Assembly: GCA_004335835.1 (NCBI GenBank)
Contig: RWJK01001545.1
Coordinates: forward strand, 21,273-85,272
Direction: 5' to 3'
DNA length: 64,000 nucleotides
Source: Scenedesmus sp. ARA3
Lineage: Eukaryota > Chlorophyta > Chlorophyceae > Sphaeropleales > Scenedesmaceae
Below the pieces are notes generated by a model. It saw nothing but the letters and a program-made list of their open reading frames with translations. It did no database searches and had not been told where the DNA came from. Position 1 is the first letter of the stretch. Every line of letters starts with the position of its first letter. Below are positions 1 through 22,814 of this stretch, piece by piece. The translations under genes were made by a program, and so were the position numbers.

Positions 1-972
1 GGCTTCTGCGGGATCTTGTCTGTGATGGCGTGGATCTTCTCCTCAGTGAGCTCCAGGCTGTCAAACGCCTGCAGGGGGGGGGGCAGCAGCAGCCAGCCAG
101 CACAGTGCACGCTGCTCACTCCGCACAGTGTGACACTGCTTGATTGAAGTTGCAGGCCTGATGACAAAGGCCATTCACTCTTGTGACATTCAGAACTACT
201 GTTGTGTAATTGGCATACTGTCAAGCTTGGCCTGCTGCAGTCCACGCTTCACGGTCTGGCAACACAAGCTTCCCCCCAACTGTCATACAGACTTCTGTGT
301 GAAGTTGGCATCCCTGCAAGCTGCGTATGTGACCTGCAGCGAACCTACTGACTACGCTGCCACAATGCACTGCAGCTGGCATCCATTGCTCTTGTTACCG
401 TTTGCGGGCCGTGTTGTAGGCCATCAATGACAACCCTCAAACATGATCAATGCTTAAGAACGCCCCACCTCACGGAAGACTCACCTCCTTGCCTTGCTGC
501 TGCTGTGGTTGCTGCTGCGGTTGCTTGCTGCTACCTTCCTGCTGCGATGACGAGCTGCTGCTAAGGAACCTTGCTGCTATACCCAGTTGAATGGGCAGCT
601 GCAGCAGGATGGCAGGGCAGGTGGGTGTCAGATGCATGTGGGCTGTTCCGGACACTCCTGGGGAGAGTACAACTAAACTGATGCGCTCAGGCGTACTCAC
701 CATGACGTTGAAGCTGCTTGCTGGCTGCAATGCAGCAGCCGCTGCAGCACTGCAGGCAACATGCCTTGCCAGCAGCTGCTGTGCTGCTGCTGCTTGTGCT
801 GCAGCAGAAGACACAGCACCAGAGGGTCAACCAGAGCCATCGTTGCTGTACAAAGACATAGGTGTAAGTGCGGTTGCACTTTACCTGCTGCTAAGCCGCA
901 TTGGCGAGCCTGGCAGCCCCCTAGGAACAGTCGAGTCACCAGGGCTGTGGATGAACGTGCCTGGCGCAGCAT
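1..972 (-). CDS. N-terminal part of a mitochondrial-targeted protein (runs off left edge)
   Basis: Four exons can be placed by splice sites and phase: 972-885, 798-701, 598-485 and 68 to beyond position 1. The first ATG (972-970) opens a presequence rich in Arg, Ser, Ala and Leu without acidic residues (MLRQARSSTALVTRLFLGG), followed by Ala-rich sequence and a second presequence-like run (IAARFLSSSSSS) and a poly-Gln linker. This pattern is typical of mitochondrial import signals, though dual targeting is possible. The only mature sequence in the window is about 22 residues, AFDSLELTEEKIHAITDKIP, which I do not recognise. Introns end in TCTTCTGCTGCAG and CATCCTGCTGCAG. The start in the 972 exon was chosen because the reading frame of exon 2 is closed by a stop just upstream and its phase matches this exon. 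Confidence 0.55.
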
Positions 973-1762
973 AGCCGCTGGCTGCCTGATCAGCAATGAT
1001 CAAGTTTAAAAGGTTGTGTAAAAGCTTCAGGAGTTCAAAGCAGCACACGTAGTTGCAGCAGGCTAACAGTACACGTTCGCAACCAGGGCGAGTGACTCCC
1101 CTATCTTCAACAAGCGTCAGCAGCACAGTTCTGGCCAATGCAGTTATTGCTGGATGGCAGACGTGTCGGTATTGTTCAAAAGTGGGCGATCGCTGCTGAA
1201 CTGGGCATTGTTACTTGGGTACTGCCAGGTGGTTCATCAAAAGCACCTCGACAGACATTCTGGGCTAGGTGCACCTTGTCACAGGGCGACACTGTGAACA
1301 CGTCAATGTGTCTGAGTTGTGAAGCGTCAACTAGTGCTTCTGTGTGTCACCGCAGTTGAGGCACTCTGCATGTTGTGCACTGACAGTTGAAGTACAGCCA
1401 CCATGATGTCCGCAGAACGTCACTCTCATGTCCTCACACAGCACGGTCCATTCAGCAGGTCAACAAACTGGTTACACCACCAAATGCCGGGATAGGCATA
1501 CAAAACCGAGAGCGCAACTGGGGTTCCTGCACATCCCCGCACGGCCATACTGCTTGAGATGTGGCTGCAGGAGTGCACACGTAACCAAGGCACCATGCCG
1601 TGACCCTACTGCGACCAATAAGAATTATGAGTTGCAGTAAGACATTGCATACAAACCTTCAACACGCTAAGCACCCACAACCCAATAAGCTTCAGGCTGG
1701 GGTCTGCTTCTGCAACAGCAGCCTTGAGCGCAGCCCATGCCCGCTTCTGTACGCCCCGCAGG
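973..1762. other. Intergenic region, no gene seen
   Basis: This stretch lies between the 5' end of the mitochondrial-presequence gene and the 3' end of the CHD gene. Short open frames exist on both strands, but none joins into a spliced model or resembles a known domain. It should hold the promoter of the left gene and the 3' UTR of the CHD gene. A TTACA (TGTAA on the minus strand) near 1469 is a possible polyadenylation signal for the CHD transcript. Confidence 0.5.
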
Positions 1763-14050
<12,288 letters not shown>

Positions 14051-14666
14051 TCAGAATGCTGTGCAGTCCATTTACGATTTGTATGCTCAGGTGCAATCAA
14101 TGGCACACGAGCGTGATCTAGCTTCGATTATCGGTCAGCTCGTAAAGTTCAAGTGACCGATTGCGGCCCTTTCAACGCCTTTTGAATACGCGATTTGTCA
14201 CTCCCGTTTTGAAAACAACAGAGGCGGTCTTGACTTTCCACCCCGTGATTGTCTTTCTCAAGAAAATCAGCGTGAATCATTTTTTATTTTTGTCTGAGTG
14301 GAGTGGACAGGCCAGCACCAACTGCACACTCTTGTCAGAATTCGATGACAGACAGCCATGTTTTGAAAAGTTGATTGCACGAGCTTGCACTGATGGGAAC
14401 GGCATGCCAAATAATATCATCCTCGTGACAAAAGCTGCTACCCCAACCCCAAGGTGACCAGCAGGGCAGCCAGCTGCTGTGGTGTACACTTCATGATCAA
14501 GCAGCCGTGGCATGCCTGTGGCATGCCTGTGGCACAACCTGAGGTTCAAATCAAGTGATGGTCCCTGCAAATCGTCATTATGACTTGAAGGAGGACAACA
14601 TGACACCCACAGCCGACCCATTCACACTTGAATTGATCATAATCAACTCCAGAGCTGCACGGGTGA
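14051..14666. other. Intergenic region between hydratase 3' end and CHD 5' end
   Basis: Both flanking genes are on the minus strand, so this 616-bp stretch should contain the 3' UTR of the hydratase gene and the promoter and 5' UTR of the CHD gene. It is more AT-rich than the neighbouring exons (for example 14275-14300). A short direct repeat of GTGGCATGCCT lies around 14507-14533. No coding sequence is supported here. Confidence 0.5.
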
Positions 14667-15953
14667 CTACTCTCCAATGTAGCTAGGCGTGCGCTTTTCC
14701 GCAAACGCCTTCAGCCCTTCAAGCCTGTCGCGCGTGGGGATGAGCTGCGCGTAGAGGTACTCCTCCAGCTTGAGCCCAGTGGCCAGGTCCACCTCCACGC
14801 CCTGGTTGATGGCGGCCTTGGCGGCACGCAGTGACAGCGGCGCACTCTGCACAGCCACATCGCACAAGTGCAGATCAAATGAACAGCCCGCAAGCGACTG
14901 GCCTGATCGATCGCCTGGTGCTGATATGCGTCAGGGTGCCAGATGAGGCACATTAGAGTGTGAGGTGTGATGTATACATAAGCATACGTGATGTACAAGC
15001 TGCAGCGCAAAGACAACGCGTACGGCTGCTGGAGACCAGCAACTTGCACGGCTGCTCACAGTGGTAGTCGTTGCTGCTACTCAGCTGCCTCAGCTGCAGT
15101 CCAAAGCATGACTGTGACTGCCCCACCTATCACGGACACAGGCTGCTGCCTGACTATCCCATGCATTTACTGCCGGCGTGCCCACACACAACAGCTACTG
15201 GCACCTCTTTGCGCATCTGCAGCAGCTGTGCAGCTGCCCACCTGAGCGATGTCTCGCGCCAGCTCCAGCGCGCGCTCCATGGCCTTGCCCTCCTCCACGC
15301 AGTGGTCCACCAGGCCCAGCTGCAGCGCCTCGCTGCCGCACACACGCCGGGCACTGAAGATCAGCTCCTGCACACCACACAGCACAGTGGCAGTTGATGT
15401 AATTGGCCTCGCTGAAGTGTGTTCAGCAGGCAGCTGCGAGCCAGCAGTCTAGCTACAAGCCCAGGCTATATGCGCACGGGTCACAGTTCAAAAGAGCTCT
15501 TGGGGGAAATGGCACCAACAACAGCACTGCCGACATCACTAGCAGCCCATCATGCAACAGTCGGCTGTTGTTGCACTTGACGCCCTCGAACTGCAAATCG
15601 GCTGCTTGAACAACAGAACCACGGTTCAGCACAGGCATTGCCCTTGTGCACCCAAGCCCCTTATCAGCCACGTGCGTTCACCTTGGCCCTGGACAGCCCC
15701 ACCAGGCGTGGCAGGCGCTGCGTGCCGCCGGCCCCCGGCATGATGCCCAGGCGCGCCTCAGGGAAGGCCAGCTGCGCGCGCGTGTCAGCCACGCGCAGGT
15801 CACACGCCAGCGCCAGCTCAGCGCCGCCGCCAAAGGCGAAGCCCTCCAGCACCGCCACCGTGGGCATGGGCAGCCCAGCCAGCTCAGCGAAGCTGCGGCG
15901 CAGCCCGCTCACAAACTCTGCCGTCTCAGCCTGCGTCATGGTGGCGCGCTCCT

Positions 15954-16001
<48 letters not shown>

Positions 16002-16854
16002 ACCCGTGCAGCACCACCACCATAAGCAGCAGCCATTGAACTAGGCACGGCAGCTGCAAGTAGCTGTCATCCACTAGCAGTACGCTACACGAGTACCAGC
16101 ATCACAAACAGTGCGTGTATGAATTTACGCAAGCATACATCACGAGGCAGCCAGCAAGCCCGCGCTTGTGCCAGCAGCACTGCAGCACTGCGCACTGCTG
16201 GCCTCTGCTGCCAGTGCCTGCCGGGCGCACCTTGAGGTCTGCGCCTGCTGAGAAGGTGCCTGGGCAGCTGCTGCGCAGCACCACCACGCGCGTGGTGCGC
16301 TCCTGGCGCAGCGTGTTGATGGCCTCCTGCAGCTCACGCAGCAGCTGCCGCCCGATGGCATTCTTGGCGGCGCTGCGCGTGAGGCTGACCACGCTGATGC
16401 CCTCATTGGGGGAGGACAGCGGCTCGACCTGCACCTGCAGCAGCAGCAGCAGCAGTAACAGCGGCAATCACAGAGGCACCAGCAGCTGTTGCCAGCCGCT
16501 CTCCCACGATTCTACACAACCTTGGCCACTGCATGGCAATGTGGCTGCTTTGCAGGTCAGCACCAGGATAACAAAACTAACCTCCATGTACACTAGTCAC
16601 AAACATGCTGCTGCGTGCCATGTCAGAAGTACACCCAACAGTTGTGCAGCTGCAGCACCCCCGCACTGGCTGGCTGCAGTGGCTGCCGCAGATGTGCTTC
16701 CCCTCTCACTCACTTGCAGCTCAGCGGTAGACAGTTGCCGCTGGACAGTCCAAAGAGCACCCTGTTTGGCTGTCAAGCACCGCTGCAAAGGAATTGCTGC
16801 ATGTGCTAGCTGCAAGAGGGGTGTGCCCGCATACAGAGCTGCTGCTTGCAGCAT
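14667..16854 (-). CDS. AUH: Methylglutaconyl-CoA hydratase-like enoyl-CoA hydratase (AUH type), mitochondrial
   Basis: Crotonase-fold enzyme expected to hydrate 3-methylglutaconyl-CoA to HMG-CoA in leucine breakdown. Five exons (16854-16714, 16434-16231, 15951-15682, 15367-15242, 14846-14667) give 306 residues, the usual size for AUH. Residues 1-47 look like a mitochondrial presequence ([20 protein letters not shown]). The oxyanion-hole region reads [17 protein letters not shown] and the second signature [20 protein letters not shown]. The two catalytic glutamates of hydratases are present, E160 in GGGAE and E180 in FPEARLG, with the canonical 20-residue spacing, so it should be active as a hydratase rather than only an isomerase. 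AUH rather than generic ECH is suggested by GADLKERA and [10 protein letters not shown]. Intron 2 contains about 50 bp of CTG repeat. The ATG lies 54 bp downstream of the stop of the small membrane-protein gene on the same strand. Confidence 0.88.
15953..16002. repeat. (CAG)n microsatellite at an intron 3' splice site
   Basis: About 16 uninterrupted CAG triplets on the plus strand, read as CTG on the minus strand in the hydratase transcript. The repeat runs directly into the exon 3 acceptor (exon begins 15951), so the last CAG of the tract is the splice acceptor itself. Confidence 0.9.
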
Positions 16855-16908
16855 TGCTTGACGAGTTGTGTTGGGCTGATCCTACGAAGAGATAGTGGTG
16901 CTCGCAGC

Positions 16909-17282
16909 CTATGTGCGCAGAGGCTTGAAATTGGCAGGGCCTTTGCGTTTTAAGAAGGCATAAGCAAGTGGCAATATCTGCGACAGGGCACAGAAACAGG
17001 TTACACAACAGTCAGCCAGCAGCAATGGCAGCAGCAGCAGCAGGAGCAGGAGCAGGAGCAGGAGCAGCATTGCACCGACCATCTCACATGACAGCAATAT
17101 GACATCAGGTGAATCCTGGTGCAAAAGAACATCGAGTGCACTATGAGACATGCTGGCTGTTTGCACGCCCAGGACGTTTCAGCCTCCCAGTTCTGGTACT
17201 CAACTACTCCAACTAGCATGACCACAATGCCTGCGATATAGCGAAGCGTCCCGGGCGGATCCACGGCCAGCAGATTACGCAT
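16909..17282 (-). CDS. 48-residue single-pass membrane protein, conserved-looking small ORF
   Basis: Two short exons, 17282-17205 (26 codons) and 16977-16909 (22 codons plus stop), join in phase 0 to give 48 residues. The protein starts MRNLLAVDPPGTLRYIAG, continues with a hydrophobic segment (IVVMLVGVILPLAYAFL, about residues 19-35) and ends in a basic tail (KRKGPANFKPLRT). From memory, a family of about 50-residue plant proteins shares the PPGTLRYIAG...GVVLP core; I cannot confirm this by search and know no function for it. The junction GVV/ILPLAY restores one continuous transmembrane helix, which supports the splice. Stop to hydratase ATG is 54 bp with no TGTAA motif between. The GT donor GTTGAG is weak. 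About 385 bp upstream a gene diverges on the plus strand. Confidence 0.6.
17037..17071. repeat. (GGAGCA)n short tandem repeat in intron
   Basis: Roughly five copies of GGAGCA/AGCAGG lie in the single intron of the 48-residue membrane protein gene. On the transcribed strand this is a TGCTCC-type pyrimidine-rich tract upstream of the acceptor. Confidence 0.7.
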
Positions 17283-17667
17283 TAGTGGTTACTACGAGAC
17301 ACAGAGCATCCAGTCCGCGCAGATCAGACTTCAGTAGCAGTTGTTCCACGACACGTCAGGTGACTATGCAGGGGCCTCGGCCAAAGTATTGCTGTGTTCA
17401 TATGGATGACTGCTAAGGCTATCAACTGCTTAGCAACAAACAACGCGTTTGCTTGTAGCTTGCGTGGTCCAGTGCGTGGTTTGCGATGTGGTGTCTTGGG
17501 GTTTGAAAATGAGGACAGCTGCGTCTTGTTCAAGCTTTCGATACACAAATTAGCTGCACGCGTCTATTTGCATTTCCGTGTGGTAGTTCAGCGGCAGAGG
17601 AGCGGCGGAGTGTACCCTGACTCCGGTCAGCAGATGTTCAGTCTGTGCATCAGGGCTGTGACAAGGG
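17283..17667. promoter_or_regulatory. Divergent (bidirectional) promoter region
   Basis: This 385-bp interval separates the start codons of the minus-strand small membrane protein and the plus-strand coiled-coil RING gene. It must carry the 5' UTRs and promoters of both. I see no TATA box that I would defend. Confidence 0.45.
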
Positions 17668-20600
17668 ATGGCGTACTCTACAGCGCAGTTGCAGGCCAAA
17701 GTATCCACCTTAACCAGAGATCTGGATTCTACTAAATCACAGCTGGCAGCGGTACAGGTAATGCTTTGCTTGCTGCACCGTCGCCCCAACTCCAGTGAAA
17801 AGATGTTGCAAGCAGTATGACAGTATGTGCACAGCCCTGTTGTAACACCTGTGTGTTGTTGCAGAGGAACTACACTACTGTCAGCAAGCTGTTACATCAG
17901 CGCCTGCAGCTGCTGGAGGAGGCTTCACAACAACTAGTGGCCGAGCGCTCTCATGTGGCGGAGTGCCAGAGCCAGCTGGAAGTCACCATCACCCGTGCAG
18001 AAAAAGCAGAGCAGCAATTGCAGCATGGAGTGCATCTGCCAGACCAGCTGCAGCAGCTGCAACAGCAAGTTGATAAACTCAGGGGTGCCAGGGAGGAAGA
18101 GTACCAGCAGCGCGTGGCCTTGCAGGAGCAGCTTGGCAGGTACTGCCACCGCTTGGCAGCACCATATCAGACCACCTGGCTTGCTGTACTCAGCTGGTGT
18201 GACTTTGTGCATGCACTTGCTGCAACATCGAGCAGGCTGTAGTTTATGCTAGTTGCTTGGCCTGACATGCTGCCATTGCACCTGGCGTGGCGTGTGTTGC
18301 TCCTGTAGCCTGAAGCAGGAGCTGTATGCAGCTGCCAACAACAAGAAGGAGCTGGCAGACCAGCTGCAGGAGCAGTGCAGCCTGAATCATACAGCCAACA
18401 GCACCATCACCAAACTGCGGCAGCAGCTTGATGAGCAGAGCATGTAAGCACTCGGCTCCGTCAGCAAGCAGCCCCAAACAGCTCAGGCTGGACTCAGCTG
18501 CTGCTTACGCTCTGAATGTTATCAATCACCATACAATATTGTGTGCCAGCTGTGCTACATTGAACACCTGCTCTGACACTGCCATTGGTGCTTGCTGCAG
18601 GGAGGGCCGAGCAGCCACCAGCCAGCTGCATGCACTGCGTGATGTGCTGGCGCGCAGTAGCGCTCAGCAGCAGGACATGGAGAAGCAGCTCTCAGCACTC
18701 AAAGCACGCGCCAAGGCAGCAGAAGAAGAAGCAGAGGCCAGTCAGGCCCGTTGCAAACAGCTGCAGCAAGAGCTCACCAATGCCAAGGGTGGCCAGGCCA
18801 ACAACGCGCTCAGGCTGCTAGATCTGCAGACCAGCCAGCAGCTGCTGGATGAGAAGCTCACCAGGACCAGCAGTGCACTGGCGCAGGAGCAGGCAGCAAG
18901 GGCAGAGGCAGACAAGCAGGTGGGCTGCCACACCTGAGCAGCTCTGCTGCGTTGGGTGGCTTGCTTAGCAACATGCTGTTGGCAGCAGGCGCGGAGCACA
19001 GCGCTGCCAAGCAACTGGCACAGTGAGACGGCGTGCCGCATGCTTTGCTTCAAGCAGCGCCTTACCAACATGACCGCTAGGCTGCAAGCCCTCTTGACGT
19101 TCATTAGCATGTCTCATCCCAACTTTTGTACTGGATACACCTGCAGGTTCTGGCCCTAAGAACAGACTTGGTCAACATGCTGCACAGAGCAGAGGCAGCA
19201 GAAGCAGCAGCCACTGCAGCTGCAGTGTCCGCTAGCCAGGCAGAGCACAGAGCAAGTGAGGCACGAGCGGCGCAGCTTGCTGCTGAAGAGGCGCACAAGA
19301 CAGCAGACGCAGCAACCAAGCTCATCACGCAGCGGCTCACAGGTGAGCCCGGCTGCAAGCTCAGAATGTGGTGCTTGGTGGACGTGCTGTGCACCACTGT
19401 TTGTCGAACACCACCACTATGCTTGGAAACACCCGGTAGTGTCACTGCAGTACTCCCCAGCATTAGGTTGCAGTAGTGGCACAGCCACATGTAGTAAAGC
19501 AACCACCAGCTGCTGCTTACAAACTGTGCATCATCTGCTGTGCTGCAACAGAGGCGCAACACCAGGCAGCCGAAGAGAGAGCCATTGCTGAGGCGACGCA
19601 GCACGAGCTGCAGCAGCAGCTAGCAGACAAGGATACGGCCTTGCAGCAGCAGCGCCAGCACGAGCAGAGTTGGCGCTTCAGGCAGCTGGAAGCCAGCACA
19701 CGTGCCCTCGCCACCCTGGAGCACTTGCAGGGAAGGGTGGACGCTCTGGATGCTGCTGCCACCTCCTATGCAACAGCAGTGCAGCAACAGCATGACAGCC
19801 AGCACAGCGAGCTAGAGGGGCAGATGTCCAGGCTGACTGCGTGGGAGGCAACAGCAGAAGAGCTCTCTGGGATGGGCAGCCGCATCAACACAGCTCTTGT
19901 ACACATGGCACAGCAGTGGGTGGCCAAGCAGCAGAAATTGCGGTCGAGTGACAAGGGCATGCAGGTAAGCAGCCTGTGCACTGTGGCTGCTGAGACCATG
20001 CCTTTCCTGCCAACGCCATGCCATGCAGCACCTGAGAACCAACTAGGCATTGGCATAGTAAGCACGTGTGCTTAACAGGAAGCGTTCTCAACCGCTGGCT
20101 GGAACTGGGCCTTGCACTGCAGATGTTGCAGACGCAAGTGGCGCAGCTAGAGCAGCAGCTCTCTATGGCTGTCGTCATGGAGCGCAAGCTGCAGAGTGAG
20201 CTGGCAGATGTGCAGGCTGCGCGGGAGAAAGACCAGGCAGAAGCAGCCCATGAGGTAAGCTTCTACTGGCTGTGCATATACATGGCATAAGTGGCTTACT
20301 TGCAAGGTATATGCCAGTGAGTTGGTCCCTACTTTAGCATTTTTGCGGTGTGAATGAGGAGCACGTGCGCCTTAGAGCACAACCGTTTCAGGGATTCGGT
20401 CCGATGTCCGATACAGCAACTGCCGTGCGGATTCACACTCGTGTGCCCTGCATTTAGTGGATGCGGTATGGTGAACAGGCAGTACACATGTTGTCTGTCT
20501 GCTGAATATAACTGTGTTGCGCATTTTATCTTGCAGGTGCAACAGTCTGCAGCTGCTGTTGCAGCAGCTGAGGCAGCAGCCAGTGCTGCACAGAGCGCAG

Positions 20601-21436
20601 CCGCGCAGCAGCAGGCTGAATTTGCGCAGCTGGAAACCAGGGTAGCAGCTGCTGAGTCAGAGAGCACCAGCCTCAGGCTTCAGCTAGCAGCCAAAGCTGG
20701 CGAGGTGGCAAGCATGAGTGGCAATGTGAAAAGCGCATCACGCAAGTTGCAGCGGCTAGCAGCAGCTGCCAGCGACATGGTGGGCATGCTGGAGCGCATG
20801 GGTGGCCTGCAGCCGCATGATGTTGCAGCGCTGCTGGCACAGCTGGTCATGGTGATGGGGGGCAGCCGGCCGTCCACTGCATGCACGCCATCACGGCCTG
20901 GCACGCCAGCAGCTGGCACAGCAACTGGCAGCAGCACGGCCAGCAGTGACGCAAGCAGTGGAGTGCAGCTGGTGGCTGACAGCAGCGGCAGCAAGCAGCT
21001 GCTGGACAATATGGGGTGTCTGCAGCAGCAGATGCAGGTCCTAGTGGCAGCAACGCAGCAGCTGGCACAAGGTTCGGAGTACCACAAGCTGCTGGAGAGC
21101 TGGAAGGAGGTGTCCAGTGTTGCAGACAAGCTGCTGCATGTTGAAGAGTCCCTGGCCAGCAACTACACATGCCTGGTGTGCATGAAGGTGTTTGACCATC
21201 CTGTGTCAGCTGTACCATGCGGCCACAACTACTGCAGGGGCTGCTATGTTGGGACCTTGGGAAGCAAGTGCAGGGAGTGCTCTGGCACTCAGGCAGGCAG
21301 CTGCATACCTGCACCTGCTCTGGAGCAGCTGTGCGCAAAGTTTGAGTACAGGTTGCTGACTTTGCAGGGGTTGCAGGGGCTTGTACAGAGGCAGACACAT
21401 GGAGTTCACGCAACAACTGAGCGCGTCAAGGCATGA
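17668..21436 (+). CDS. Coiled-coil protein with C-terminal C3HC4 RING finger (putative E3 ubiquitin ligase)
   Basis: Eight exons (17668-17757, 17865-18139, 18309-18443, 18601-18919, 19147-19342, 19552-19964, 20123-20254, 20537-21436) sum to 820 codons. Residues 1 to about 600 are almost continuous amphipathic coiled coil, rich in Gln, Glu, Ala and Leu (for example LQQELTNAKGGQANNALRL). A Ser/Thr-rich linker follows (SRPSTACTPSRPGTP). The C-terminal RING, about residues 731-770, has C-x2-C (CLVC), C-x-H-x2-C-x2-C (CGHNYCRGC) and C-x2-C (CREC), which is complete for binding two zinc ions. The 30-codon first exon was found by phase matching and begins MAYSTAQLQAK. The architecture (long coiled coil, one terminal RING) recalls BRE1-like and TRIM-like ligases, but the RING sequence does not look like BRE1, so the substrate is unknown. 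A TGTAA lies 145 bp after the stop. Confidence 0.8.
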
Positions 21437-21580
21437 CACAGTACGTACATAACTTGTGCATGGTGCCTTCCTGCGCTTATGGTGCCATCTGGTGTGCATT
21501 TGTGATGTATTTGGAACTCGGGTGGCGGTCGTTGTGCAGAATGGCCTTGGAGTAACAGAGCACCCACTACTAGTAGTACG

Positions 21581-21585
21581 TGTAA
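21581..21585 (+). terminator. TGTAA polyadenylation-type signal
   Basis: TGTAA is the usual polyadenylation signal in chlorophyte nuclear genes. This copy lies 145 bp after the stop codon of the coiled-coil RING gene on the same strand. Confidence 0.45.
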
Positions 21586-22164
21586 AGGTTTCTTGAGATG
21601 CTTGATTGGGAATTGTGACTGGTCAAGTAGCTCCAGGCTGTAAGCTCGTCAAAAACCAGATGCAGCTGCCACCTGCTGCCTGCAAGTTGTGGCCACCCCG
21701 CGCAAATGCACTGAATGCATGTAGAGCCGGCATCATAAACTCAAGCTATGGACAGTCGTAAGTACACAGCACAACAAGCACCTTTGATTAAAAACCGCCC
21801 AACTCAGTTTAACCACTCTGCACCAGAGTCACCTGATCCTAACAACTGACAGGACTGACAGAGAAGCTGCATAATCAGGGCTCCAAAGTATGTCAGAATG
21901 GCTGAATACAGCATCTGCCACCTTATTCGGCGCTCATACGCCTTGCGAGTACAGCAGCTTGATATAACGCACTGCACAATGTACTGACGTGCCATGCCAA
22001 AGTTCAGGAGACGGGTGTACTGTCTGTTAGGTGCTACTGTCGCCCCATGGCACATAGTGCCACACATGACCACCTGTGTCGTTGACGCTCCTGGTGCACA
22101 GTCCTGATCCTGATCATGTGGCCGTGAGGAAGTTCAAGCACAGCATGCGCATTGGACTTGCTGT

Positions 22165-22203
22165 CCGTACCGTGCCGTACCGTGCCGTACCGTGCCGTAC
22201 CGT
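22165..22203. repeat. 10-bp tandem repeat (CCGTACCGTG)n
   Basis: Nearly four head-to-tail copies of CCGTACCGTG in intergenic DNA. The unit contains overlapping GTAC and CGGTACGG-like palindromic cores, so the array can also fold on itself. Confidence 0.85.
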
Positions 22204-22814
22204 TACACAAACATTCGGGATGAAATGTTTCAATGACGTGCAACTTCATTGATGCCACAGCATGCTGCAGCGCTAGACAGGATACCGTGGTGGAGTTCCC
22301 TTGTGGATTTTATTGTTGCAGAAGGTATCACTCAGGGTGCAGGCACCGCCCATCAGCGATCCAAATGAGGCCTTATGGTTACGGAAGTGCTGTCCGGTGC
22401 ATCAGCACAGCATAACACCATGCGGCCAGATGGGCAAGCCAGTCTCAGTAGTTACACAGCCTGAGAAAACCGTTGGACGCCCCTTGCCAGCCTGCTCTGG
22501 CTGTATTCCCACTATGTGCCATGCACGACACCTCACCCTTGAAAAACCACACACAACCAAACAATCTGAATGGTATGGCTGACCTAGCTACAAATAAGGC
22601 AATGTTGATAACAAGAAATTGTTTTTGCCCTTCAGCAAGATGATGAAATGTTGCAATGTTCCTGCACAAGATTTCTGGAAAATAGATAGAATCACACAGA
22701 CATGCCTCACAATGTACATCAACAAGCTACCGAATGATCAAGCTGGCACATTGGCAGTGCCACCTGACAGCTGTCAATGCCGTTCCCAGGTAAATCTCAC
22801 TCCATGCAGACTTC

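Larger units (their letters stand above)
21437..22814. other. Intergenic region between convergent 3' ends
   Basis: The RING gene (plus) and the secreted hydrolase (minus) both end here, so this is a convergent 3' region. It is relatively AT-rich, with no spliced coding model on either strand. It contains the 10-bp tandem repeat at 22165-22203. Confidence 0.5.

Noticed and set aside
17394..17735. Plus-strand 113-codon frame overlapping the first exon of the RING gene
   Set aside because: It starts upstream, ends in a stop within the exon and is in a different frame from the coiled-coil sequence; the MAYSTAQLQAK frame matches the next exon in phase.
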